A DNA stretch of 64,000 nucleotides from Eretmocerus hayati (taxonomy: Eukaryota; Arthropoda; Insecta; Hymenoptera; Aphelinidae), in NCBI GenBank assembly GCA_029851415.1, contig CM056742.1, positions 56,794,454 to 56,858,453 of the forward strand, given 5' to 3'. Shown one piece after another: positions 37,890 to 48,799 of the stretch; the first letter of the stretch is position 1; every line of letters starts with the position of its first letter. Below the pieces are notes generated by a model. The model saw only the letters and a list, made by a program, of their open reading frames with translations, was not told the DNA's origin and did no database searches. The translations under genes were made by a program, and so were the position numbers.

Positions 37890-38214
37890 TGTGACGCCAT
37901 AGGTGATTGCCCTTGTTGGTCAATCACTCTGTCGTCGGTTCTGCAAGACCGATCGCCGATGCACACCTGGAGGAATGCATCGCGCGATCACGTTTTGCTG
38001 ACCTTTGCACTTTTACACTGTGCGACACGCGACGAGTCGAGGGCATATAAGCCACGACTCGCGCGCGCCGCATCAGACCGCTCAGGGACTCCCATTTCGG
38101 GAGTGCCCATCACTTACTCTCAATACACACACAGTTACCGTCAATTCATTCAGTACATCTATTTCTACCATCTTTTGAGTCTATTCATTCAGTCATGGAC
38201 CACCCCACGTCACA
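37890..38214 (+). repeat. Right LTR of the nested element
   Basis: Nearly identical to 34566-34888 (a few substitutions and a 2-base CA expansion), implying a young insertion relative to the decayed BEL host. Confidence 0.9.
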
Positions 38215-38218
38215 GTTA

Positions 38219-39788
38219 CTTATGGGTTGAAATGCTCACCGTATTCAGCTATCAGAAAGTTGAGGCGGTTAGCAAAAGATTACGGCCTCCTTTTCGCACG
38301 TGCTATTGAAATCATTGAAGATGAATCTTACATGGATGATTCTATGTCGGGAGGAGAGACAGTAGAGGAAACTAGGGAGGAACAGATCCAATTGATCGAG
38401 ATTCTAAAGGTGGGCGGTTTTGAGCTGAGAAAATGGGCAGCCAACAACGCTAGATTGATCGAAGATATTTCTGTTGATCATAGAATTCACGGTTCGGCGA
38501 CTCTTGATTCTGATGATCGTACCTCCATACTGGACCTTTCTTGGGCACTGAGAGAAGATTATTCCCATCTCAGGATCAAGTTTCAAGCTTTTGACAATCA
38601 GAATTCGACGGAGAGGTTTTGTCGCTGACGGCAAAAATCTTTGACCCTCTAGGATGGTTCGCTCCTGTAGTAATTTGGGCTAAAACATTCATGCAATCTC
38701 TTTGGTTGCTAAAGTGTGATTGGGATGATGTGCTTTCGGAGGAATATTCAGAAGAGTGGTCTGATTGCTATGAGGAGCTGACGAATTTGCGAGAAATCAG
38801 GATACCTAGGTGGATAGGTTATTCGAGTCAGGGGTTAATCATACAGCTTCACGGGTTTGCAGGTGCTTCTTCCAAGGCATTCGGGACAGTAATTCACGTG
38901 AGATTGATCAGAAGTGGTCAGGTTTATGTGTCATTGCAGTGCGCCAAGTCAAAGGTAGCGCCAATTAAGACAACCAGTATACCTCGCCTAGAGCTTTGAG
39001 CAGCGTTATCACGAGCAAAACTCACCGATCACTTCTCGAAAATTATGCCTTTTGGAATGACATCGACTCATTCATAGTCAGATTCCGAGGATGTGTTGTA
39101 TTGGATTAGGGCTTTGCCAAGACGTTGGCAGACATTTGTTGCAAATAGGTGTTCGCAAATCCAAGAGTTGCTCCCTCAGGCTCACTGGCACCATGCCAGA
39201 TCAAAGGATAACCCTGCTGACATGGTTTTGCGAGGCTCAAGTCCTGAGCTGTTATCCACATTCGATGTTTGGTGGAAAGATCCTTTGTTCCTTCCAGAGT
39301 CGAGTCATCCGTGGACTTCTGAGGCGGAGAATGTGCAGGTTGAACCTCTCGAAGAGCGAACCACTACTCATGTCACTGGGTTACAGTGTCCGGATGACTC
39401 ACGTGACAACGAATTGCTTAATAGATATTCATCTGCTACTAAGCTTTTTCGGATCACTGCGCTTTGTGTTCGCTTCTTGACGAAATTTGGTTCTCGTCTT
39501 AGCGAGAGAAATAGAGGGAAAATCGAATCACCACGACTGCTATTCATAGATCTTGATGCTTTGTCCGAAGGGTTGTTGGATACCATCGAGATTAAGAACG
39601 CTGAATTGCTATGGGCTCATCTTGTTCAGAAGCAGAGTTTTCGGAATGTTTATAGGTGCCTTAAGAGAAACCTAGAGCTCAAAGGTACACATTTGAGAAA
39701 TTACGACCATTTCTGGATCGAGGACCTCTGCGGGTTAGAGGTAGACTTCGTCATTCGAATTTGGACTACACCGCAAAGCACCCACTGA
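38219..39788 (+). pseudogene. BEL RT C-terminal part and RNase H region
   Basis: Starting with TYGLKCSPYSAIRKLRRLAKD, it carries the catalytic YMDDSMSGG motif (about 38330-38356). It then passes through a frame change near 38620 into the Pao-type connection (AKIFDPLGWFAPVVIWAKTF, IPRWIGYSSQG) and a RNase H-like segment (YVSLQCAKSKVAPIKT, SIPRLEL then TGA). The frame 39093-39788 continues it (RWQTFVANRCSQIQEL). The YMDD active site is intact, but stops at about 38997 and frameshifts kill the polyprotein. Confidence 0.8.
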
Positions 39789-40958
39789 TTCTGCCAAGCA
39801 AGGGCCCTTTGACTGCTCACCAGGAGAGCTCACGAGGAAACTCAGGACGGAGGGACGCACTTAACTTTGGCAATCTACGAAATCGGTACTGGATTGTCAC
39901 TAGTCGACAAGCAGTAAAGGTTCTAATCGACAAATGCACGGTATGTCTCAGATTTTTCGCTAAAATGTCTACCCAATTGATGGGAGATCTGCCTAAGAAT
40001 CGAGTCACTCCAGCTTACTCCTCTGAACATTCGGGAGTGGACTTCGCCGGCCCATTCAAAATAGGGTTGGTGAAGGCTAAAGGGAAAGGAACCATGAAAG
40101 CTTACGTCTGTATCTGTGTATGTCTCAGTACAAGAGCTACGCACTTGGAGGCTGTGGAAGACCTCACTTCGGAAGCATTCCCCGCTGCCTTCGAAAGATT
40201 CACTGCAAGGCAAGGACACTGTTCGAGAATAGAGAGTGACAACGCGCTCAACTTTACTGGTGCTAATGCTGAACTTCGTCAACGCTTTGACCAGGCGTCT
40301 CAGGAGTTCAAGGACCTTGATGTAGATCTTACAAATCTAGGAACGGAATGGAGATTCAATCCACCTTCGGCACCGCACTGCGGGGGACGTGGGAGGCTGC
40401 TGTCAAATTCGCCAAGCATCACTTCAAAAGGATAGTTGATGACCATATTCTTACCTTTGTTGAAGTCTCTACTTTGCTATGTCAGATTGAAGCTTGCCTA
40501 AATTCAAGACCAATAACTCCTCTCCGAGATGAATCTTCTGAATTTGCTGTGCTTACCCGAGCATATTTCTTGATACAGAGACCTTCCTTCATTATTCCAG
40601 AGCCTTCGGTACCTAAAGGACTAATTCCAGTCAATAAGTGTTGGGATGGATGACTCAATTGGTCCAGGAATTTCGGAAGTTTTGGTCAAAGGATCATCTC
40701 CAAGCTCTACAAAAACGACATGAATCGTCCAGGCCTCCAAGGGCTTCCCGGCTTAGCGGCGTAGTGTTGCTTAGACAGGGCTGTCACTCTCCAGCACTCT
40801 GGCCTATGGCTGTTGTCATTCAAACATTCTCTCGTGCTGATGGAAGGATTCGGGTGGTCGGAGTTCGCACCGCCAATTCTACATTTGTTCGACCAATAGT
40901 CAAACTCGTGCTGCTTGTTCCGGATAATTCGTCAAAGGAAGATAGTGATAAGGATTGA
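39761..40958 (+). pseudogene. BEL integrase, frameshifted
   Basis: The 39761-40435 frame contains an H2C2-like zinc region (KVLIDKCTVCLRFFAK) and catalytic-core Asp positions in HSGVDFAGPF and ESDNALNF. The core motif following PPSAPHCGG moves to another frame, where WEAAVKFAKHHFKR supplies the third acidic residue (frame 40348-40653). A further shift leads to the C-terminal domain frame 40638-40958 (SRADGRIRVVGVRTANS, then a RPIVKLVLL end). Integrase joins element DNA to the chromosome in functional copies; this one needs at least two frame repairs to be open. Confidence 0.85.
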
Positions 40959-41641
40959 ATCCTCTTAATGAACACTTAGTGATATGGAGTTGAATGGAGA
41001 TTTAAGGTTCAGAGTCATGAGCATAAAATTTTTGGGTTCTTCAATTAGAGTATTTTCCAGTAGTATCGGTGACTTGTCCGTACACAAGCACCGATACTAC
41101 CGTAGATTGGTGGCTTGTGATCGTGCGATCACTATATAAACATAGAATCACTTGCGCCGTCGCCAACGACATTCAAATCCTAAAGGAATGGATGCGCTTC
41201 CTTTCGGGACTAGATCCCGAGTGACCGGAACTCAGCTTACCTTTGATAGAACCGAGATGGTAAATGTTCAACTCTGATTTCGATCTTCTGGAATTGAGAT
41301 TTCATTTTCGGTAATTTAGTAGATTTTTGCTGTACACACGATTTTCATTGGTTTATTGGCCTTCATCGGTCCAAAGGTTTTCTTCCTCTAATCGATTTAA
41401 TCACCGTCGAAACAACCGGTTGATTCATTATGATTTTTTTCTTTGGATTCTAGAGCAAAGATAACTCTTGAGTCTATTGCTCTCTCTTCGTAATTTTGAT
41501 TTTTGGCCGTGTCACCCTTGAATTGTATTCCTTTCGAGTCGAGCCAATTTGTTGAATTATAGTGTGAAATGAAACTACTTAAGTCATGAATTTTCGAAGT
41601 GTAACAAATCGAGGTGGGCAGTATGTTCAGTTTCATATCCA
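40959..41641 (+). other. BEL 3' untranslated region / possible U3
   Basis: Contains a strong 39-nt hairpin (41061-41099), a CTATATAAAC TATA-like motif near 41131 and no ORF of note on the plus strand. It may represent U3 of a longer 3' LTR whose 5' counterpart has been lost. Confidence 0.45.
41061..41099 (+). promoter_or_regulatory. Perfect 11-bp stem hairpin
   Basis: TAGTATCGGTG (41061-41071) pairs with CACCGATACTA (41089-41099). CTTGT/ACAAG extend the stem inside a one-base bulge, with loop CCGTAC. It lies ~30 bp before a TATA-like box, so it could mark the U3 border or bind a regulator. Confidence 0.6.
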
Positions 41642-41879
41642 TCTATCTCATACTATTTGAATTTTGGCGCGCTACCGCTATTTTGCGCTCGCGCTTAAGC
41701 TGCTCGACGTCGCGTTTGTCGCCTTCCGCGGCTCTCACCAGTTCTCGTCCATCGCTTGTTCACACCACCTCGCCAACTAGCATGTAGCTATAGGCACTAA
41801 ATATCTCTTGTTGTTTTTTTTACTTGGAGAAATGTGTTTGAGTAGAAATCATTGAAACCACCACTATCCGCGATAAACA
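41642..41879 (+). repeat. BEL 3' LTR (at least its 3' part)
   Basis: Direct repeat of 30243-30481, ending CGATAAACA. No convincing polypurine tract precedes it, which supports the idea that the LTR is longer than the matched block. Confidence 0.65.
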
Positions 41880-42980
41880 GTCATGAATAACGGTGGGAAC
41901 TACCCTTGCCCAGGAGATGATGCGCCCCAAATAGGGCGACATCCTCGTCAACCTGGGTAAGTATTGCATCATAATTGACAATGATTATGTAGTTTGGTTG
42001 ACTATATATGCGCGCAGAGCATATAATTCATCAATCACATCCCTCTCTCTTTCGCTATGGTCCTCAGCATCAGCCATCCTGTCCAATTGAGCCCCTCTCG
42101 ATAGCAACAGTCCCTCTTAGATCTCCACAGCCATCACGTGATAGCAAGATTTTAGGGGGTGCTGCCACCAGCCTTTTGCTGCACCTCTTTGCCGTCGGAT
42201 GATGATCGGTCCCGTATAGCTTTTCGCTGAGGCTCTTTCGCCGTCGCATAATGAACCAAGCTGCAGCTTGATGCATGTTACATAGCTTTTGCTGCGGCTC
42301 ACTGGGATGAAATCAAACTGCAGCTTGATGCATAAGGTCCATTGAATATTCGCTGTGTCCAAGTTGCTTGCGAGTGCCGTCTAGTGTCTCTGCCGCGCAT
42401 TAGAGAGCGGAGGCATAAGAATACGACCGAGAGATCTCACATACACACACTCACTTACACGCAAGTGTCGCGTCACCCTGTCGACCGATTGTCGACGACT
42501 GCACATGCTGTTCTTTCCTGCAGTCCTCAATTTTCCGCAAAATTGAAGTGATGTGAACCTGTTGAAGACTCTTCAATAAGTTTGAAAGCTCCTAGTCAAG
42601 CTCACATATAACAAAAGTCGTAAGTATCATTGAATGCCCATAGGTTATGAATCTCTGCTCCTCAAGCAGTAGTTTGATCTAACTAAAAAAACTACGTCCA
42701 CGTTGTTTCAAAACACAAGTTGCTCATGTGACTGAATGGAAAGCGGCGTGGAATATATAGATTCGAACAAACAGCCATCGACAGGCAAGAACACATCAGC
42801 TGTTGTCAGCTGTCACGGCTCAGCGGCTCGCGATCCTGTGCGATTCCTCCCGCCCGTCGCTGGCCTCCGTTTTTCCGTGTCGTATTTGGCCACCGCGAGC
42901 GCTCTAGTCAGAATTTTTCCCGCTAAATATAGGTGGATACAGCGAATAAGTGACCGGAAGGTTGAACAATGAATTTTTGA
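41880..42980. other. Unassigned DNA with a short degenerate repeat
   Basis: Between about 42168 and 42330, CTTTTGCTG/CTTTTCGCTG-containing blocks recur every ~50-65 bp and CTGCAGCTTGATGCAT occurs twice (about 42259 and 42317). ACTATATATGCGCGC near 42002 resembles a TATA box. No supported gene. Confidence 0.4.
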
Positions 42981-43253
42981 ATATGAGCAACGGAGGAATC
43001 GATCAATGAATTCTGGTGTGCAGTTTACATGGCCTTGAAAGGTAGTAGAGACCGGTTTCTCCACTTTTGAAGGTCTTAGGGGTAGAACTTCGAAGATCCT
43101 TAGTTCGAATTTTGCTGTAGTAAAGTCATCCTCAGTTTCAATTCTGTCGGAAACCAAGTTGCTCTTGATTTCGTTGAGCTCGTATCGGTCGTTGTAATTG
43201 ATTGCTCGAGACAAAATGATTTGCTCAAGCATCCTCGTTATATTTGTGAACAA
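42950..43253 (-). pseudogene. Possible fourth, diverged copy of the EQ-exon gene family
   Basis: Minus-strand frame beginning FTNITRMLEQIILSRAINYN and continuing as a hydrophilic segment (RYELNEIKSNLVSDRIETED). LEQI followed by a helical stretch resembles the EQM/EQI exon starts of the three copies at 44.1-45.7 kb, but no clear acceptor precedes it. The ORF continues to 42813 into low-confidence sequence. Confidence 0.3.
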
Positions 43254-43450
43254 GAAAATATAGTGAAGAATACATCGACTGAAAGTCTAGTGATTGTCAT
43301 ACGGAGAAGACTCCAGATATCTCACAGCCTTTCAGCACTTCTTTTAAAAATCGATGGAGATAATCACTCACCCAGGTAAATTAATTATCTGAATGGCTCT
43401 TTCTACTCTTTCAGAAGTAAGAGTTCATTTTTCCATATTGTTATTTTAGG

Positions 43451-43615
43451 CCAAGCGGAGATTCTGTATAATTTGTGGAGATTGAAAATGATTGACGGTG
43501 GTATGCCGAACTATGGTATACAGCCGTCGGTACAACGAAATGATATTTTACGTGAAAGAGTGCTTCAGCGTAGACACTTCCATGTTTTTACTTTTTATTC
43601 AAAGTAAGGCGTTAG
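43451..43615 (+). pseudogene. Possible isolated plus-strand exon
   Basis: After TTATTTTAG (acceptor-like, to 43450) a frame reads QAEILYNLWRLKMIDGGMPN and ends shortly after FTFYSK with TAA, next to AAAGTAAGG, which could also be a splice donor. An upstream segment ends CACCCAGGTAAATTAA (donor-like, near 43375). The reading frame across these sites is ambiguous. Function unknown. Confidence 0.25.
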
Positions 43616-43860
43616 GCGGATCGAGAGATGATGTTCGGAAGGAATGCGCGGTTAGACCACGATTCACCAATGAACATTGATCCTTTGCTTCATGATGATA
43701 TATACCTGATTGGAAAATATTTTATACAAGAAGGTGATCTCTCAGAATTTTACTACATCATTTTTAATTTCACGTTTGACGAGCTGACTTTTCTGTATCA
43801 AAGAGGAAATATTTCCTCTTCATTTCCAACCCTATACAATTCATGAAATGTTGAAAAGTT

Positions 43861-44115
43861 TGAGAATAACAAAGCATATGATGAATGTGACGTTCATTGT
43901 ATAGATTTAACTCAATATACACATAAATTTATCATTAAAATCATTACATTTTTATCATTTTCTATCTTTTGATACAACAACTTGAACATTTTCGGCATTT
44001 GAACGATATGTATGCAGAAATTTTGAATTTTCTCCAATATCGCCTCGAAAATCATGGGATATTGAACGAGATGAATCGAACTTACATTTATCTGTATCAC
44101 CTACCCACCTACTAG
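43861..44115. other. AT-rich spacer
   Basis: No supported feature. Confidence 0.4.
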
Positions 44116-44700
44116 TTAGATCATCTGAGAATATCGGTAATAGACAGTTACTCTCAAAGATGAAAAAAAAAAAATAATAGCTTTATCCATTTGAGTTTCA
44201 ATTTCTTGGAATGTTTCCAAAGTTTTGAGGTGTTCTTCGTTCAATTCGACGAGGACTGATACAATTGCTCGTATTTGTTCTGGAATGGAAGATTTACAAA
44301 TTTGTATTGAACCTGATTTCTGAAATGAAAGCCGACAAATAACTCTTTCAAGGCATCGCCTATATCTACTTTTATTAAATAATCTTAAGAGATTAGAGGA
44401 TTGAAATTGCATTTCGATGTATCAACTACCCAAATACTATCTTTTAATTTTCCGAAAGTGATATTTTCACAATCACGCTTGAGATTAAAAACAATTGAAT
44501 ATATGGAAATGTTTTCGATTTCCCAACACATTAAATAATAAGTGTGATAGAATTTGTGATATCCAATCGACCCCTTGATCATTTGTTTTTGACCTGTTGG
44601 AAATTAACAATTGTTATTCTAGGACGAAGAAACACTAATTGGGGATTGTCTATACATTCGTTATATTTCTCTAGAAATCTCAACATTTGAAATATGTCTT
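44116..44700 (-). pseudogene. Copy C of a tandem unknown gene family (frameshifted)
   Basis: The minus-strand frame (KGSIGYHKFYHTYYLMCWEI ... KDSIWVVDTSKCNFNPLIS) stops near 44385. The protein continues in another frame (LLRLFNKSRYRRCLERVICR), so a frameshift breaks it. TTCCATTCCAG (ending at 44280) is a splice acceptor followed by an exon encoding EQIRAIVSVLVELNEEHLKT, a predicted amphipathic helix. Both the WVVD...C...FNP segment and the EQI exon match copy B (WSVDESCIF, EQMEVMQRIV). Function unknown. Confidence 0.45.
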
Positions 44701-44931
44701 CTCTCTTTTAATAATCTTTCGAAATCAAACCATCATATTCACATGAATTTAGATCGATTCCATATTCACTTTTCTTGAATTTGTTAAATTTTTCATTGAC
44801 TTTTGCGGTCGTTTTTATATAGGAAATTACAGAGTGAATATAATTGAATTAAACTTTAACATTGCATATAAATTCTAAAATTCTATTGTAATCCACATGT
44901 TGCAGCTTCGCTCTTAGAATCTCTCTTTCAC

Positions 44932-45530
44932 CTGTCAAAAATTTTCAACTGCACATTCAAGATACATAGCGTATCTTGATCGAGGATACTGACTATGTGA
45001 TGAATATTTTCCATAGCATAGTACTCTGCGGATAAATTTGGGTCATAGTTTGGATCAGTCGGGTCCACGTCTCAACAACTATTCCTTAATTCAATTAATG
45101 CATGAGTGTGCCGAGCCCATGGATGTTTGGTGGAAATCATTGTCAATATTCCACTAGAGTCATGAACCGATTTGTTCTGCTCATATTCGGCGAATATATC
45201 TTCCAGCTCAAATTTCCTGTAGGAGAAAAACAATTCAATGTAACCCACGATACGTTGCATAACTTCCATTTGCTCTGAAACAATTTACGTTCGTTTAAGT
45301 TTCACAATTTGGATCAAAGTCATGCAATGATGGTTTTAACATGCCAAACTTCAACATTCCTTCTAACATCCCAAAAAATTGTTCCAGAGATCCACGATAA
45401 TAGAAAGTAGAAGCGAACTCGGGTTTAAATATACAACTTTCATCTACAGACCATCCACTGTTCCTTAACATCTTAGAATCATAATTTTTCGAGGTCCAAT
45501 AGTAGTTTGTTCCAAAAACTATAGGAAATA
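44932..45530 (-). pseudogene. Copy B of the unknown gene family (one in-frame TGA)
   Basis: An upstream exon-like frame (KMLRNSGWSVDESCIFKPEF ... GSLEQFFGMLEGMLKFG) precedes a TTGTTTCAG acceptor at 45275/45274. The next exon (EQMEVMQRIVGYIELFFSYR ... DIFAEYEQNK) runs to a single TGA at 45074-45072, then stays open (DVDPTDPNYDPNLSAEYYAM ... ILNVQLKIFD) to a consensus donor ACAG|GTGAAAG at 44932/44931. The single stop inside an otherwise open, properly bordered exon suggests a recent pseudogene. The exon looks helical and coiled-coil-like. Family not recognised. Confidence 0.5.
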
Positions 45531-46040
45531 TTATCTCTCATCTAAAAATTGTTCGAAATGTTTGAATTTTTCGTAGACAGTTGTGAAACAGTCCCGTTTT
45601 GCATTGTAGTAATCCATTAGAATGTTCAGCAATCTTACAAGAATTCGCATTTGCTCTAGAAGAATATTGAACTCTCAAGTCTACAAATTGAGCATACTCA
45701 AAACAAAAACCGTAAGATGTTATGAATATAAATATTTGATGAGCGTTGACAGCGAAAAAATGAGGACAAGGCAAGCTTGCAATATATTTTCTAGTGAAAT
45801 CAATCTCATAGTTACTGGAAATCAATAGTTTTCTGTCGAAATAGGAGGGAGAATGAAATACATCCGTTTCATATAACAGATGGAAAATACACGAGTCGTC
45901 AAAGTCTAATTGGTTTGTTAGATAATCGTGAAAGGCTTCATAGTCACTCATTCTTTCGTCGCTATACAGTCTCAGATTTGAAAAACATCCCTCCAATACT
46001 GAGCGCTGGACTAATAGGATTATTCGCTCTTACTCATTCT
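45531..46040 (-). CDS. Copy A of the unknown gene family (best preserved)
   Basis: The frame from about 46030 contains MSDYEAFHDYLTNQLDFDD, DSCIFHLLYETDVF and FTRKYIASLPCPHFFAVNAH. A donor TTACG|GTTTTTG (45711/45710) and acceptor TTCTAG|AG (45656/45655) define a 55-nt intron. After removal, the frame continues as EQMRILVRLLNILMDYYNAK to TAA at 45533-45531, a natural terminus. Homology of the DSCIF and EQM segments to copies B and C supports this structure. The same upstream frame is open to 46251 apart from one TAA at about 46030, so the 5' end is unclear. Function unknown; no signal peptide or membrane segment is evident. Confidence 0.45.
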
Positions 46041-46250
46041 GATTTGTACTAGATACATCTCTTTGATCATATACTTGAATTCGTGGATGGAATGCACTAT
46101 CTCGCAAATATTCCCTTTTGCTTTCTCTGAAGAGAAAGCTTTGTTTTTGGTTCAGCAAATTTTTTATCAATTTCCCATTCAATCCAATATTTCCTTCAAC
46201 GAAATCCCTCTTATAGAAAAAATACCTCAACCAATTTGTTCCTCCCGCCA

Positions 46251-46499
46251 AAATCTATCAATTGTAGGTCACACTTTTCTTCCCAGAGGCCTTCAAGATA
46301 TTTGATGGAGTCATCTTTCCGTACCTTAGTGTGATTGTGTATGTGTGTATGTGTGTTGTTTTTTTCCCGACACGCTTTATCTTGTACGGTTCACCTAATC
46401 GAAATTTCGTCTCCTACAAGTTGTAGAGAATCATTCGGAGATGAGGCCAGTTATTTGTCAGCTCTCTCGTCCTGGTCGAATTTAATTTAGAGACGTTTT
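46251..46499. other. R1-like repeat fragment and GT-rich DNA
   Basis: TCTATCAATTGTAGGTCAC near 46254 matches the R1 family block at 3280-3300, and TGTGTATGTGTGTATGTG follows near 46336. Confidence 0.5.
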
Positions 46500-47640
46500 G
46501 AGATGAAATCACTAAAATTGTGTACCTTAATAGTGAAATATTTTCCTCCTCCGTTGATTTACTACAATTTCGGTTACCTAAGCTATGAGTTTATTGGCTT
46601 AATCTTTCGATTGGTTAATACCAAAATTTCATTTAATCTTCGTATACTCAAATTTTCAGGAAATAATCAAAATTTTCTCCAAAAACTCCATTTTAAATAT
46701 ATTCAAACTAATTCTATAAAAGTTCTGTTTTAACCAAACTCCAGATATCCCTGAAATAACCCCACTTTAGAAGGCTTGAATCGCCCTAACAAGCTTTCTC
46801 AAAAAAATAACTCAGTATAAGCACAAATATTTTTTTCAATATCCATATTTTCGTCATATCTCTTTCTCAGGTTGATTTTCTAAGATTCCGATGAAGTAAG
46901 TTGACACTTTTTACACATTTTTGATCTCTTGGTTGATACCGATATTTCCTAAATTCCCTTCAATACGATTAAAATTCAATTTATCCTCCAAAAATCAGGA
47001 ATTTTACAAAAAACTACATTTTCATCTTCTTCACATCAACTTTATTAGAATTTCCCCTCAACCAAACGATATATCTTGCCCAAAAAACCCTACTTCAGAT
47101 CATCTGAATTCCTCTAACAGCGAATCTCTTCAAAATAACTCAACAAAATTGTATCTTAATTTCATTCTAGGCTCATATCTCCTTCTACAACTAATATTTC
47201 TATACACACGTTAATGAACTACATGGATACTTTTTCATCATCTCCAATCGATTGGTTGATACCGAAATTTTCTAAATTCTTTTGAATATCATTTAAATTC
47301 AACTCGTCCTCAAAGAATCAACAATTTTACAAAAAAACTGCATTTTGATCATTGTTACAGCAACTGTATTAAAATTTCGCTTCAACCAAACGACAAATCT
47401 TGACCAAAAACCCCTTCTCTAGATCATCTGGATTCCCCTGAGAGTCAATCCCGTGAAAGTAACTCAATAAAATCTCATCTCGATTTCTTTTCATCCTCAT
47501 ATCTTCTCCCACAATTAATCTATCCGCCTTTTGATTGACTAGAGAGATACTCACTAATCACCCCACATCAATTGGTTGAAACCGAATTTCATCCACTCGA
47601 ATTCGAAGTTGCTCCAAGAAGATGTACAGGAGAGTGAATG
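46500..47640. repeat. ~320-bp tandem repeat, about 3.5 copies
   Basis: (C)GATTGGTTGATACCG-like landmarks at about 46607, 46927, 47249 and 47569 are 320-322 bp apart. CATCTGGATTCC and AATAACTCAA(C/T)AAAAT blocks recur in step. AT-rich, non-coding. Confidence 0.85.
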
Positions 47641-48799
47641 AAAAATTATCACTTGAAGAAGTACATTCTTGCTAAATTATTGCACATCTTGCTAAGAGAA
47701 AGCTTTCTGCTAATCTCTTTCAGCAGCGTATTTCGAAATACCTCCCGTTGAGATCTGGTCTAGACATTGTTTTACATGATATTTATAATCCGTGAATTGC
47801 CTGTTGAGTCTTTAGACGAAGTTGAATGCAAGCATGATCTCATACGCCGGGGGTCTCAGATTGTCACTTTTGATGCGTTTTTACGAGGAAGGATGATGAG
47901 TGTGAGACATCATTCACGTATCTCTCATCGATGAGACATTCTTGGGAGATGAACATGTACCAATGGAGAAGAAGAAAAAGTCATCGTGATTTTCGGTCAT
48001 CGTTACAATTCAACCTAATTCTCAGTCATCGAGATCATCTTCATAGAAGAATACAAACGAGAGAATGGAATGCGAACGAAATTTCTTAGGCCAAATCTAG
48101 GGGTCAAGATTTGTTCAAAGATGAACATCGAATGAGTAAAAGTTCAAATCGATATAACAAGTGGCTCAAAGAAAATAATCACTGTCTACTCTTGAGCAGA
48201 CTTGTCAGCATGAGAATATTTGATCAGTTATAATCATACATGGTAGATGAATCCCCACTCTGGTGCTGTATGTGGTTCACAACTTTAGCTCAGAATCATG
48301 ATGCCACTTTAGACGGCGATGCCAACTCAACACAAAACCTACACTTTTTACATAGTGAATACTACTCAGAGACTTTTGGTGCCCATATGACCCACGAAGT
48401 TGCTGCAAATGCAATATTAATATCATCAAGGCCTTTCAAAAATGTTGTATCACACATTTGCTGCACTTAACTGTAATGATTCTCAAACCAATAGCTGTTT
48501 CATTTTTCGTGATTACGTTCGGATTATAGGGATGATAATGCTCAGCTAATGGTACAAACTCTAATCGTATCTTACAGGATTGATGAAGTAAAGGAACCAA
48601 TACTAGATCACCGTATTTCATACTGAAATTTGGCACCTATACTGAAACTAGGACTCCCCCTGCAGAAAACGGACCAATAGTCACACAAAAAATATTGACA
48701 TGCTCTTCATTGTAATGGAGTTTGAGCTTATGCATCGCGTTATGAGAAGCTTCCTAACTCTATGAAAAATCATGAAGTATATGGTGCCTCAAACACCCG
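47641..48799. other. Unassigned DNA, no gene seen
   Basis: GAGAAAGCTTTCTGCTAATC at about 47698 matches 4741, linking this area to the left-end repeats. Short ORFs (76 and 66 codons) have no motifs. Confidence 0.4.

Larger units (their letters stand above)
34566..38214 (+). mobile_element. Nested non-autonomous LTR element (3.65 kb)
   Basis: Two LTRs of 323 and 325 bp, nearly identical, bound a 3-kb interior without recognisable gag-pol. The ends are TGTGACG...CGTCACA (7-bp inverted repeat), with TSD GTTA. It interrupts the BEL RT between LLYLLRTV and TYGLKCSPYSAIR. Orientation is taken from the LTR TATA box. The interior includes a 177-codon ORF of unknown nature and AT-rich repeats, so movement would need proteins from another element. 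Confidence 0.85.
30243..41879 (+). mobile_element. Decayed BEL/Pao retrotransposon, interrupted by another LTR element
   Basis: A ~239-bp direct repeat at both ends (30243-30481, 41642-41879) frames a BEL/Pao coding region: gag, zinc finger, protease, RT with YMDD, RNase H, H2C2 plus DDE integrase. Many stops and frameshifts show it is dead. A 3.65-kb LTR element sits inside RT (34566-38214). Domain order and sequence style (DUF1759-like gag, Pao-type RT/RNase H) identify the family. Confidence 0.85.

Noticed and set aside
45072..45074. TGA as selenocysteine codon
   Set aside because: No SECIS-like element recognised and neighbouring paralogues are pseudogenised by other changes; a simple nonsense change is more likely.
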